Both the position numbers and the translations under genes were made by a program. Positions 44,101 to 56,000 of a DNA stretch of 64,000 nt are shown one piece after another. Each line of letters starts with the position of its first letter. The first letter of the stretch is position 1. The notes beneath the pieces were generated by a model. That model saw only the letters and a program-made list of their open reading frames with translations, was not told the DNA's origin and did not search any database. Source of the DNA: Chrysaora quinquecirrha (Eukaryota > Cnidaria > Scyphozoa > Semaeostomeae > Pelagiidae); NCBI GenBank assembly GCA_014526335.1, contig JACTAT010000039.1:4884202-4948201 (forward strand), in the 5' to 3' direction.

Positions 44101-44947
44101 TTTCACCATCTTCATCCATATAGATATTGATTGAAATGTTGTTGTTTATTTCAAATGTATCAATCATCTTTTTATCAGATGCTTTTACTGGATATGTCAA
44201 TCCTTCACAGTTAAGTTCATCTGAGTATGGGTAATACTTTGCAACTCTCTCTGGATGTGTTGATTGGGGATGTAGACGGGATAGGATTGCCCAGATGAAG
44301 CATTTATCATCTCTGTTTTCAATATTGAGAACAGCCTTCTTGTTTTTGATGTATGTAGGTAGTTGCAAATACTTTCCACCACGAATTGCATTATAATCAA
44401 ACATCTTCACTTGCAGTTGGGTAAACTTTGTAAATATCCAACCACTTCCATTCTCCAAGAATTCATCAATCTTATCTCGCAGTGTGTTGATAGCTTCAAC
44501 TATCTGATCTTCAGCAACGTCATACTCTGTCTTTAACAACGCCTGCACGGTGGTTCTGAATGTGGGTGGTGGTTCTGTAACGATAAGCGTATCACCATAC
44601 TTTTTAAATTCGGCATCGATAGTGACATAATACTTTATCCCCTGCTTGTGGTTTGGCAATTCTTCTTTAATTTCTCGAATAGTATGCTGTGTGATTCTTG
44701 CCCAGTCTTTGATATCTTCTTCTTTGATATATATTCTGAATGCTTTCTTATCCATCTTGTTCATGTTCTTACCTTCACCAACCAATTTCTTTTGTTCTGC
44801 TGCTGATGGGTGTATATCATGTGCTGTTCGCTTATGTGATGCGAGATTTAACATTCTGTCAAACAATTTCCCACATACATCACAAGCGATTTTTCTTCGC
44901 TTACTATTATTAGCAGCTGAGCTCTCTTCTTCGTGTGACCTCTTCAT
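41126..44947 (-). CDS. Protein-primed family B DNA polymerase (pPolB)
   Basis: 1273 residues, unbroken. N-terminal C2H2 finger (CDVCGKLFDRMLNLASHKRTAH, about 22-44), second finger (FYCPLCLSSCKTQENLEKHEKLC, about 334-356). Exonuclease motifs: D-T-E in YADTESIL (~387), NLKGYD (~528), YLKTDVLLLAD (~750). A CYCC...DHCHITGKYRGPACKYCN block (~475-509) resembles endonuclease VII/HNH, as is usual in Polinton polymerases. Polymerase motifs: DANNLYGWAM (A, ~841), KLMNNSVFGKTMEN (B, ~1008), YMDTDSFIY (C, ~1104). All catalytic acids are kept, so it looks active. It replicates the linear element from a terminal-protein primer. Leftward and convergent with all virion genes; its promoter carries heat-shock elements. 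Pieces resembling residues ~570, ~920 and ~990 recur in the tandem array at 27504. Confidence 0.97.
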   Translation of the reverse strand: MKRSHEEESSAANNSKRRKIACDVCGKLFDRMLNLASHKRTAHDIHPSAAEQKKLVGEGKNMNKMDKKAFRIYIKEEDIKDWARITQHTIREIKEELPNHKQGIKYYVTIDAEFKKYGDTLIVTEPPPTFRTTVQALLKTEYDVAEDQIVEAINTLRDKIDEFLENGSGWIFTKFTQLQVKMFDYNAIRGGKYLQLPTYIKNKKAVLNIENRDDKCFIWAILSRLHPQSTHPERVAKYYPYSDELNCEGLTYPVKASDKKMIDTFEINNNISINIYMDEDGEIVPVRITETKREKHVHLLLVFNDDGESHYCWIKDLSRLLAGRDGHKRAGKRFYCPLCLSSCKTQENLEKHEKLCKTPQAVQYPQDTELKFEHFKHQSLLPFIIYADTESILESSNKRAAYQEHKPISYCIYVKSIDDRWQQPLECYTGEDCMEVLMNRLDELNEEIRTVFKKTMPMIRLTPEENARHDMATHCYCCKQLFDGNNRRKVKDHCHITGKYRGPACKYCNFKHLDIIANTHTIPIVFHNLKGYDMHHVLKNLKGRNTKIIANSKEKIMTAQIGSHTDVAEDGKERKIHGIKYIDSFAFLSTSLATLAGNLPKEQFVSIKDHLHDEITQQQYPSVPRNEQERVAELKRERQGMFEPGVACKNPLKDEDVLDYRNWKIPSRRDLTDAEAEKVERALELLTRKGVYPYDWMDSAAKMEETSLPPKEAFYNKLCDSDISNEDYEHAQQVWQFFNCQTFQDYHELYLKTDVLLLADIFESFRAQSLEFYGLDPAHYLTAPSLAWDAMLKMTGVKLELLSEEKKDILLMIEDGIRGGVSIAVKRHAKSTENNTLMYLDANNLYGWAMSQPMPYGGFKQFTQEEIRNTNIHALLTRSNEDVGYILKVDLEYPVELHDHHADLPLAPQRLQVQEDMLSEDQKNAHEELFEGKKFKPTPKLIPNLFNKEEYLMHERNLKQCLELGLKLTKVHEIIEFKQSLWLKEYIDFNTQKRTSARNDFEKDLFKLMNNSVFGKTMENVRNHGRFEICTDGEVLRKWVRNPNFYGVIEINEDTLLVEKKKKKVTLNKPMYIGFSILDISKTLMYDFHYNFAKPNLPNVELCYMDTDSFIYDIPMSKDQVDKVLKDHEDGFDFSNYDKEHPNYSTRNKKVIGKMKDELGGVGMKEFVGLRSKMYSCQINDGNTIKKAKGIKKYVVKKQMKHEDYVKCLMEMRADAHIQRNIESHCHTIYTTERKKASLNPFDDKRYILEDGFNTLPYGHYSLERRCEEENID

Positions 44948-44958
44948 GATTAATTTCT

Positions 44959-45274
44959 AACTGAACTGATTTCGCTTTACGCTTCGATTTTATAGATTGA
45001 TCGATCGAAAGTCGCGTTCGAATTATTAACCAATCAGATTGCAGGATTTCTCGTTTCTAGAATCTTGTGGAACTTTCTGGAAACTTCTGGAAAATTCCAA
45101 CCAATCAGATTACAGGATTATTATTTCATAAACGATTCGAACGTCGCGTTCGAATTATTATTACGCCATCATAATTAATCAACCAGATTCTGGAAACTTC
45201 TGAAACTTCTGGAAAGTTCTAACCAATCAGATTGCAGGATTCTTAGGGATGTTCTGGAACATTCTGGAAACTTC
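44959..45274 (-). promoter_or_regulatory. Heat-shock-element promoter of the polymerase gene
   Basis: Reading leftward toward the gene: HSE arrays at 45274-45252 (five alternating triplets), 45219-45188 (two runs with one slip) and 45097-45070 (six perfect units), plus 45062-45055 (TTCtaGAA). ATTGG/CCAAT boxes lie at about 45222, 45100 and 45030. Two ttcgaacg inverted repeats follow, then TATA (complement of 44988-44994) and a TCAGTTCAGTT start region (complement of 44959-44969). TATA-to-start spacing is 19 bases, the same as at 33075-33110. Confidence 0.87.
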
Positions 45275-45309
45275 TAGATTGTTAAATCGGAAACGCATCA
45301 ACATCCATA

Positions 45310-45510
45310 AAAACCATTGCACTATAGCGCGACCTTATGACGTCACTGATAGTAGGAGCGGCGTGCGCTAGGATCTGGGACTCTTGAAAACGAGGTTGGA
45401 GAAACCGGTTAAAAACCGTCGCACTATAGCGCGACATGATGACGTCATTGATGACGTCATTGGTAGTAGGACCACTCTGGTAGTAGAGTCTCTCCTTTGC
45501 ACATCCTACT
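45310..45510. repeat. Polinton right terminal inverted repeat
   Basis: Inverted partner of 26935-27132, with the same cgctatagtgc blocks and TGACGTCA palindromes. Ends ...CACATCCTACT at 45510. The outer 45 bp differ from the left end by substitutions and small indels. Confidence 0.93.
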
Positions 45511-47045
45511 ACAGTCCTTTCTTTTGGAAATGCAAGGAGTTTTGTTCATAATTTCAGAAAATAATAAAAGAAAAACGATAGTGATCAGAACATGGACTGT
45601 GTAATATTACGAAGCTTCCTACTAGGTCTTAGAAAGATTTCACAGTATAATTGAGCATCATATACAGCTCCCTGTAAAATTTGCTAGCTACATCTGTTCT
45701 GTAAAGAGACATCTCTGCCCCCTTCCACCTTTAGCAACATCTACCTCTGTGCGTTTACACTCGATTCCTAATACCGATCTCAAAAAGCTCTTCCGTGACT
45801 TCCACTTAATTTTTAAAGAAGATTCCATTGTTTCTCAATTGCCCTCCCACTTCAGGCGTTTTCAAAGAAGGTAAATAAAATAACCTATTATTTAAATAAC
45901 CTAGCAATAAACATTAAATAAACAAAACATGAGTTTGAGCTTATCTTCTAAAGGACTACAGTAAAATCAGTAAATTAGTCAGTTTATAGTTTATATTGTA
46001 AATAACTACATGTTGCCTTCCCTTGGCCCCTGCGTGCACCTGCATATCTAACAGAAGACTATATTTGTTTACTTTATATTTGTTTATTGTCGGCGACGCT
46101 GGATGTAAGCAATTAGTTTTCGTGTGCAAAGTTTCAAAGGATTTTTATCGTGCATTTTTCATTTTTTAACATCTTAAAGTAGCTAAAATGTTCTACAGGT
46201 GTCCGACTATTTTGTGTATAAATTTCCTTACAGCTGATCTGATGCTGATGTTAATTAAAGGGAATTACTTATTATACTGTAATGAACTAGATTCGAACGC
46301 TTTTATTTAAACGCTATTTTCGAGCCTTCAAAACAGGGTTGTGTGGACCGGCTCTCTTGAAATGTATGCGGTCTATAAAAATGTACGAAAGAAAAGACGG
46401 GGTAATGTGAACGCTATTGAACAGTGCTTTCTAAGTTGCCCTACGTTTGACTCCATCTTAATCTCCAGAATTTAGTGGTTTGAGCAATAGAAAGAGCAGT
46501 AGGAAAAACTAAAGCAGCGATTGAAGGAACATAAAGAGATATTCCAGGGGTCCTCTAAATAGTTTCCGGTTTTCTGGTCCGGTGTCCCATTCTACAGATT
46601 GTTGCACCTGTCATGTCACGTGCATTCGAAGCTGGGTTGCGATGCATTTGCGTTGCGAAGGAGAATTAAGAAAAAGCGCGGCAACGGAAAACCAAGAAGG
46701 CCTAATGAAAACTTCATGATTTGAAGCTATGATTATAAACATAGTGTATTCTTATAATATGATGAAGATCTTATACTATATATTCTGAGCTTTCAGGATC
46801 TTGAAGCTGGCCATGACTGAGTAATCAAACCAGAGAATTTACAGCATTGAGGTTGGGCTTGTTGGGCCTAGGCAGGCAGCAGCAGCAGGAGGGCCTAAAA
46901 TCGAACACTCACATTCATACCAAGAAAAACTGCAAATTTGCATAAATTCAAATATGGCAAGTCCAAAACTTTATTTTTTAAAGGCTGACGTTAAGAGCTT
47001 GTAATCAGGACAGTTCCTAAATACCCTTTTATTTTTGCTTTGCAG
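45511..47045. other. Region between the Polinton and RAD54L
   Basis: No gene recognised. The initiating ATG exon of RAD54L should lie here, but a one- or two-codon first exon cannot be picked by eye. 46860-46900 has a gcaggcagcagcagcagg microsatellite. Confidence 0.4.
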
Positions 47046-50000
47046 AGGAAAAGTTTGGCACCAAGCTTGATTGGAAAAAGGAAACTTGTTGAAAATGAAG
47101 AAAATAAAAGTTACAAGGATGCGAACTCGCCAAGTCAAATTTTGCATACCACGGTATTTTCTAGAGATTTATTTGCAAAGTTTCACTGTCCCAACCCTGC
47201 GCTGCGCTGGTAGTATTGAGGGCTTTGACCATGAAAATTGATTAGGCCTACTGGCGTAATAGGTTTCTAGTCAACTTGCCCCACTTTCAACTCACTCCAT
47301 CTCCTATATCTGCCCAACTACTTAGGTCAACTTGCCCCAAATTGAATATGATTGATGTAACATCATGATGTAACATGAATGGGGGGAGCCAGCTGACTTG
47401 AAAGCTGAGGCAAATTAACTTGACCAGCTGGCCAGTTGGATGAACGTTGGGGGGCATAGCTTGAAATAGTTCCAACTTGACCATGTTAAGGTGGGGCAAG
47501 TAGGAAGTGGGACAAGTTGACCTGTTAACGTATAATTTGGTAACCTTTTTCAAATAGTCACTCAAATAACTTTTTCCTATCAGGTTAAGAAGAAAGCGGT
47601 TTACAACAACACCCAGTTTGTCTCAATATATCGCAAACCATTATCCCCTGTTGTAACTACTTCTGCAGATGATAATAACGGCGAAGAAAAAGTAAATGTT
47701 TGCAGCCATGTAAGTAATGTACATCTGTTGGCAATTTTAGATGATAATTTGCTTTTTTTATTCACAACCATTGCAAGACCATTTTGTTTTTCTCATTGTA
47801 GGAAGCACTTATTCAAAGTATACTGTCAAAACCTTTCAAAGTACCAATGTCAGGTTTCAAGGGTAAGAAACTACAAATTTCCTTTTGTTACTATCATCTT
47901 TGTTCTTCAGTCTCTGCATTTGTATGTAATTTTGCTTGACTGCTTTCCATATAAGGCAATGTCATTTGACCTATTGTTATGGGGATTTTTTGTATCATAT
48001 ATAGGCTTAAATTCAGCCTGGTTTGGAAGCTTACATCAATCATATACCAAAACAGTTACAAGAAAAGCTTGAGGGGCAGTAGGATTAGAGCTAAGAAAAC
48101 ATTTGCCTAGCCCAGGCTATTGTGAGAACTCACAATTTGGATCTGGCCTTTATTTGCTCATATGGATCAAGCCAAACTTTTATGTGTTCACATAAGCTTG
48201 GGCCAGGTGTAACAAACACATAAAAAGGGGCTGAGCCAAGTCTAGTTTCAGGCACAAGTGGCACTTAGATGGTGAACCAATGATAGCAGCTCAGTTTCGG
48301 CACCTGGGGTATTCTGCAGTGAAGCGAAAAATGAACAAAATAAAATGAATTAGCTTTGTTGTTATGAACATTGCCTTGAATAAGCTTTGATCATTTAGAG
48401 GCTTCTATTATTATGCGTTGTAGTATTATCACAGCTGTTCCACCCAAATTTATCGTATTTGAGCAAGAACGATATATTTGGGGCCTGTCCTCATTGTATC
48501 AATTGAATTTATTTAAGGTTCTATGCTGTCAAAAAGTCTTGGAATGCGAAAGAAGCAACTCAAGTTTTGCTGCCATGATCCTTTTGCAGAAGATGCCTTA
48601 GTTCTTTATACACCTCCTGAAATATCTGCACATAATCAACTTAGCTTGTCTGAGTAAGTCAGAATGTACTTCTTTTCTGTTAAGCCTGGTTACCAGAATA
48701 TCATGTGGTGGTGATAGCTATGATCAATGTACCGGTCTTCCCGCTATTTTGCAAGTGTACCAGTCAGTTTTGGTGCCAATGTAGCAGAGTACCAGTTTTC
48801 ATACATTCTCATTTTATGGCTCTGATTTTTCAAGTGTATCAATTATCAAGTTGCGTTTGTATAGTACCGGGTCGATATTTGGTTTGTCATACCGTGTACC
48901 GGGTGTTCTACACCAGGTGCTCTATACCGGGATACCGGGAAGCTTCCCCCCCCCCCCCACTATCGTCGGAGATGATATGGACGTGTCCCCATCATTCGAA
49001 CGGGGATGCTTACAATGATATAGGAACATGTTTTTTGTGCTGGAGACATGCTTGAAAAACATGTTCTTATATCATCGCTGTGCGGAGACAACAAAACTCC
49101 TTGAGGATTTTCCTGTGTGTCCCCATCGTCCCGTCGGTTACGATTTTATGGGAACATGAACATTGCCATCACGTCAGGAACACAATGGGGACTTTCGACG
49201 ATGTGCAAACTCCTACGATTGTTAAACTGATATGGAACTACGCTAGGCTTTACGATTGTTAAACTGATATCAAGCGAAAGGTTTTGTATATTATATAAGT
49301 CTGGCGAAAGATGTCGTAGAGTGTCTTGCTCATTATTTGTTAAAACTTCACCCGAATTTTTCCGACCACCCTTTGGCCTTTCTAGTGTTAGATCTCTGAC
49401 AACAAAACTACGTTCTAAACATAGCCTTAACCCCAATTTTTTGGCAAGTAAATTTTAGACCAATTTCACAACTTTGTTATTATGTAATAATTTGTAGCAA
49501 GCAGCAAAAGGTTCATGTAGCAAAGCAGAACTCTAATAAGTCCTTTTTTCGTTTTCTTCAACAGAGATAAAAAGTTAATACATGGTATGTACTTTTACAC
49601 TTTTTCGTTTTGACTGAATCTACCATAGTACTTCTTTACAAGTCCCATTCTTTCAAGTGCCCCTCTCTGATTAACGCCACATCTAAAACTTGAATTATTT
49701 AAATGCATGTCCTGTTTTAAACTGCACCTTTTAATAAACGCCCTTTATCAAAGGGAGGGGCTTCAAATCAGTGGGCGTCTTCAGTTTGACTAGATCGAAA
49801 GATCACGGTAATCAGGGAAGAAGTTAGTATATTGGTTCTTTCTCTCGATCACTACATCGCCCTTTACTTCTATTATGAGTTTATCTGATTCATTTTTGGT
49901 GAATGAAATTTTAGTTTTTCCTTTTGTAGTCGTTGTTGATCCTATCCTGTCAAAAATTCTTCGTCCTCATCAAAGAGAGGTTAGAACGATCAACAATATA

Positions 50001-53000
50001 TTTTGCTTATATGTCGATCTTTTGTACTTGTTTTGACCCAGGTTGATGGCCTTCCTCTTTTTCAGACAGACAGACAGACAGACAGACAGGCAGGCAGGCA
50101 GGTAGGCGGGCAGACAGACAGACAGACGTAGCAGACGGACAGCCAGAAAGATATACATATACGCAAAACGTTGCTGTAGTTTTTAGAGATTTGAGGTTTT
50201 TTGAGAGCACGGCACGTATTTTTTCGAGGAAATGTTTCTAGTAGCCAACGTTTTGATAAACTGACCTTATAAAGTTGAAAAGAATGTAATGTGAAACAAT
50301 GCTGAATAAATAATGCAGTTTTGGTTACTTTAATAAAGGATGTACATTTAGGCCGTAGTACAACGATTAAACAATGTTTGATAAACATTTGAAATTGGCT
50401 TATCAAACAATTTTTGAACGTTTGACCACGCCACAAATCTTTGCTTGACAAGCAAAAATAATCTTAACTCGTTGCACGTTGTTTTTTAAAAAAGGAAAAG
50501 ACTCTTTTTGCAAAAAAAAGGAAAAAAATGTTCGGCGAGCAATTTTTGCGATGTGGCCAAACGAACAAACATTTTGGCTGGTTAGCAAATTGCAAATGTT
50601 TGACCAACCATGTTTGATCGTTTGGCCAGGACCTTACGATTTATGTGGTTCTTGTTGCAGGGTGTGAAGTTTATGTATGACTGCGTGACAGGGAGACGAA
50701 TACCTGAAAACAATGGATGCATTATGGCCGATGAAATGGTTAGAAAAAATGTTGTTTTTCGTAGTTTAATCGATAACATTTTGATAAATGAAAAGCGATG
50801 TTAATTTGAAAGAAACTTCTGGACATCATTATCTGTATCTTACTGAAATGACTCTTTTTCTGTAACAGGGTCTTGGTAAAACTCTGCAATGCATTACCTT
50901 GTTGTACACTTTGCTTGTGAGTATAGAATGCGATTCAATTTTTGTGTAATCTTTTCGTCATAAATCACACTTAAAAGTTAATCTGCTACTGAGATCCTAG
51001 CGATTGGCACTAAAACTAACACCATTTCACTTTCACCTTCAACTTCACCTTCATCCTTTAAAGTGGGTTAACGGCAGTTAAGTAGACCAAGCTCCAACGC
51101 TAATGGAGCCAAAGGCGTGGTTTAAGAATTCGGGTGACTTTTTTTTGAAGTAATGAGCAGGTCATACTCATACAGACACCGGTATGTCAATAACAATTGT
51201 AAAGCCTAGCTTCCACATCGTCGAAATATCTTGGTATATTTCATGCACCAGTGTCCTTGTATTGCAACCTCGTCCCCAGGGTGAATAGGCCTCTACACGC
51301 TTTTTTTTTTATAAGGAACCACTTTATAAGGAACCTACATGTAGAAGGCCCGAAAATTTAAAGAACTTATACTACTAAGGAGAAAATCATTAAGGAACTT
51401 TTGAATGTTGAATACTTTTGTCACTGCAAATCATCAAGAATTAGAAAGCCGGTTTCATTCATTTGCAGTCGAAAATCACATAAATTGTACGTTAAGTATG
51501 TATCCATGTTTCTTTGAGTAGTCTCGAGCTTTGCTCACATGCAAATGTCTCTCTTTTATTGTTAAGACCACTGTATGTGCAGTTAAAATTAAGGAACTAT
51601 TAAGGAACTTTTGGAACTACAATTGCTTCAAAAGAGGCCCAAAAATAAGGAACTTTGAGAACTAGGCCTTGAGGTAGGTTCCTTATAAAAAAAGCGTGTA
51701 CGTGAAACTCCGCTGTCCATATTCGACCCTGGTATCGGCCTTGTCTATTCGCAATTTGATTGCCTGTTCAAACAATAGAAATTTTAAGTGACGTCACAGT
51801 TTCTTCAAAATTTCACACCAAAATAGGCCGAAAACTATGTAAAAAACATCTATAAAACCAAAAAATGATGCTACACGAGATATTGTATCTTGCCTTACAG
51901 TTATCAATGAAATTCTGTGCATTTCCTTTCTAAGAACATCTGCTTTCGGAATCTACATCTTGTTTTTATTTTGGCAGATTTTGTGGCCGGTACCAGGGCC
52001 AAAATCGATTTGACAGTTGAAATTCGAGGAAATTCGATTTGGGGCCTGGGGACGAGGTTGCTTGTATTGTTATTTGATGGTATCTTTCCCTTCTTGGTAT
52101 TTAAATTATCATGTTTGAGATTGTGATTTTTTTCATTTTCAGCGCCAAAGCATGACAGGTAACGCAAACTTCATTCATCATATGTACTTCAACTTAATTT
52201 TGTTTACTCTCTTACTTTTCAAGTATATTTAGAATTGATGTGTATTAGAATTGAAAAGGAATTAACTGTTTGTTTTCATAGGTATTCCTGAACTGAGTAA
52301 AGTTGTCATAGTTTGTCCGGCAAGTTTAGTAAAGGTTCGTAGATTATTTCTCAGTGAATTATTCTCCTGATTTCTGGTCTTTTCTCTTTAATTAGTATAC
52401 TGTAGGCTATTAAAAGATTTTTACCCAAGCCCACCATTCGATTCTTATCCTTTACTTCACAGAACTGGTATAATGAGATCGGCAAATGGCTTGGGCGGAG
52501 AATATGTGCCACTGCGATTGACTCTGGAACGAAAGATGAAATTGATAAAACTCTAAGTAAGCTGTTATATCGAAGCAATCTTCTTTCACCGGCTTTGTTA
52601 TTGAATCTTGTTTTTCATGTTTGACGTTTGACTTTGTTCTCAATCTGCGCTTTAGCAAAGATCATCATCATCATCATCAGCCTGTCATGCCACTGCTGGC
52701 AGATGGCCTCCACAACCACTTCCACTCAATCTGGTCACACGCTAGCCTCATCCAGGTCTTTCCAGCCTTTTCTTCGATCTCGTCCCTCCATCTTCTCTTC
52801 GGCTTTCCTCTTCCTCTTTTGTATCCCCTCGGGTACCATTCGGTTTTTTTCTTGGCACATCTGTTGTTCTTCATTCTTGCAACGTGTCCAGCCCATTTGC
52901 TTTTTAAATTATTTGCAGTTTGGATGACATCTTTCACTTTTGTTTTTTCTCTGATGACTTCATTCGAGTCTTATTAGGATAGACATTGACATTAAAGCAG

Positions 53001-56000
53001 CTATCTACTGTAGCCTGTGTAGGCCTCCCCTCCATCTCTCGTTCAGGCTGGCATCCTTGAAGGAATTCCCTCCGTACTCATTTACCAGCCTTATTAGGAT
53101 AGACAGCTGAATCGAGTCTTTCAACTTGCTGAAAGTTATTGAGGCGAGATTGGAGCTCATATCCCATCGATCATGACCAGACCGTCTTTGCCAATCTGCG
53201 ACATCACGTCTACCTCGCTTGCTAGCGGAGGATTCTGACTGCTCAGTAGCTGATCCGAACCCGCGATCCGGGCTCCTGAATTAGAAACTGGCACTCATAT
53301 GTTGGCTGAAAGCTGAGTTGATTCTTTGTTTGTTGAACATTATGGAGAAGAAATTTGAGCCCATAACCTATCGACTGTAATCTAAATTCCTTGACGACTC
53401 TTGGCAGCGTTAGCCCCTGTGATATCCTTGCTGTATAACATGTCGATCAGCTTGAACATCATCCGTCAGTTTTGATTTAACATTGAATAATAAATTAAAA
53501 TTTAGCACTGTTTCATCATTTCAGAACAATTTATGGTTCAACAAGGACACCGTGTCCCTAACCCTGTGCTGATTATTTCATATGAAACATTTCGTCTTCA
53601 TGCCGCTGTAATGCATAAATCTGAAGTTGGATTGTTAATCTGCGATGAGGTAGGATAACCTTCGGCAACCTTCGCATGCAATTTTGTTCGTATTTCTTTC
53701 AATGACAACACAACTCACAAGGATAGATTCCACTAATTTGTTGCATGGTGTTGCAAAGGTAAATTTGGGTGGGTGGCCAACAGATGCAACAGTTCGCGTG
53801 TAACAATTGTCTTCGTTATTGAACAAAGAACAGCCCCGTGTAATGTACAGTGGAGGATATTCAGTTCAGTGGAGGGATATCATCAGTACGGTGGAGGGTT
53901 TTCAGTACTGACTGTACTGTACTAGTGATATCTCTCCACTGTACTGAATATCCTCCACTGTACTGATGATATCCCTCCACTGTACTGATGATATCCCTTC
54001 ACCTTAAGTGAATATCCCCAACCATACCGATGATATCCCTCCACCGTACTGATGGTATCCCTCCACAGTACTGAATATCCTTCACTGTACTGCACACCTT
54101 CCACTGTACTGCACATACATTACCCGGGGTGAAAACTGGGATCAAATTAATTATCTTGATTATATCGCAATTATGCACACACTTTTAGCGTCTTTGAGAG
54201 CAAGCTAAGGCTGACTGGACTCTTCCAAATCGTCATCACTGACAGACTTGTTATTGTCTTCTTCTGATACTAGGGCAATGATTAATCTTGCCTTCCATTC
54301 AAGCTTGGAGGTACCACTGTATCTTTTCTTGCGTATGTGCTTGCATTACATCATTACATTACTGGTAGATAAGATGGTAATGTAAGCTGCATTTAGTCAG
54401 TTCAGTTAGAAATATTCAGTATGTTTAGCCACCAATGTCGGGACTCGCTCAGTTTCGTTGGGAGTTGTTCAGTGTTGTTCAGTAAAATTTGATTGCGAGC
54501 AAAAATATTGGGAGTAGGATTAAAGATTTCTATTTTTCAAGGTGTCAGTTACTTTAATCAGCAGAGGTTACGTGCGTTTTGCCACCCCCACTAAACAAAT
54601 CAACAATAAGCATGACAGTCAAACAAGGCATTTGACAAAGGATTCTTCAAATGTTCAGCGAAACGTCTGTTGAAAAGTTCACCGCAATGCTCAATAGACT
54701 TATTACAAGAGTCGTAGTTATCGCTATTGAGTCTATACTTTGAGCAAACAGCTATATGGTTGTTGTTGTTGTTGCTGCTGTTTGCGAAGAGTGGGACTCA
54801 GGTAATCAGTCTAAATGCTCAATGCATTTGGCCATCCGACATTGAACAACACTGAACGATGTTGGGACTTGTGCAGTGAGATGCTCAGTGCGTTTGACCA
54901 GGGCTTAGATACATTTCATTGCTATAGATAACAGTGTAGTCTATTAGAGCACTGCAACATGTAATGGAATCCCATATTCCGCCCTATTCTACAGGCACAT
55001 CGACTTAAAAACCTTGCAAATCAAACGTACGAAGCATTAAATCTATTGAAAGCAAAAAGAAGAATCCTGCTCTCAGGTAACAAGTTTGTGTATGTATAGA
55101 TTCCTGTTAATGGTATTGTTTAATAACTCTTGCAATTAGTGCCGTTACTTTTTCTCCATAATCTAAATCTGACCTTCTTTTTCAACAGGAACACCGATCC
55201 AAAATGACTTATTGGAATATTTCAGCTTGGTGCATTTTATCAATAGTGATATGCTTGGTAAGCTTATTCTATAGGACATCCATCTTTATTCATCCTTTAC
55301 CGTATTAGAATGTTTTTGTTTCCTATGTATCAATTTAGGCTTGCATCGGGACCTCCATGTAAAGGACAACTGTGGTACCATCTGTCTGTTTTAGAGAGAT
55401 ATCCGCAATGTGGACGTTTACTTTTTCAAATGACCTCTAGGGGAAAATATTTGTCCGTTCTTAAACATACGAGTACATCCTGATGGTGAAATTTATTCGA
55501 ACCAGGTTCTATAATGGATTTTAAACGCAAGTTCGAAAACCCCATTCTAAAAGGCAGGGATTCAGATGCAACAGATGCCCAGAAGAAGAAGGGGAAGAAA
55601 AACTCGCAGAGGTATTTTTAAGTTTATTTTATGAGTTAACTGTAAACTCCAAAAAGTTTCCTTTGCCTGTGACGGATTCACTCTTCTGTTTACTGCTTGT
55701 CAGTTCACAAATGCTATTTGAACGATCATCATTTTTAACGTATTTCCTCCATTAAGCGCTCGGAGCGCTTATTTAAAATCCATCTCAAAGAGGAGCGATT
55801 ATTTGAAAATTTATGAATTAAGTAACGTACTTACAAAAGCTGTCTTTTGATTCCTCCCATCAAGAGCTTCCACCTACACAATCAAAGGGGTTTCAAGGAT
55901 ACCTGGTAACTGAGCCTGATAGCTCGGTTCAGTCCAAAAGGGCCGCTTATATGAGGGGTGGGGCGCAGGCGCGTATTCAAGAAATATTGTATAAAGTGTT

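Larger units (their letters stand above)
26935..45510. mobile_element. Maverick/Polinton element, complete
   Basis: 18,576 bp between ~200-bp terminal inverted repeats starting AGTAGGATGT. Carries the full diagnostic set: protein-primed family B DNA polymerase, retroviral-type integrase, A32-like packaging ATPase, adenain-like cysteine protease and jelly-roll-type structural proteins. Long frames are intact except one gene (32417), so it is recent. Six-base flanks (cacttg on the left, acagtc on the right) do not match, so the usual 6-bp target duplication is absent or lost. Polintons are virus-like and virion formation is plausible from gene content, but not shown. Confidence 0.97.

Noticed and set aside
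41681..44960. Several rightward frames inside the polymerase gene
   Set aside because: Antisense shadows; the leftward 1273-codon frame has all polymerase motifs.
49970..50451. Cys-rich leftward frames (CLSVCLSVC)
   Set aside because: Translation of the CAGA/CAGG microsatellite.
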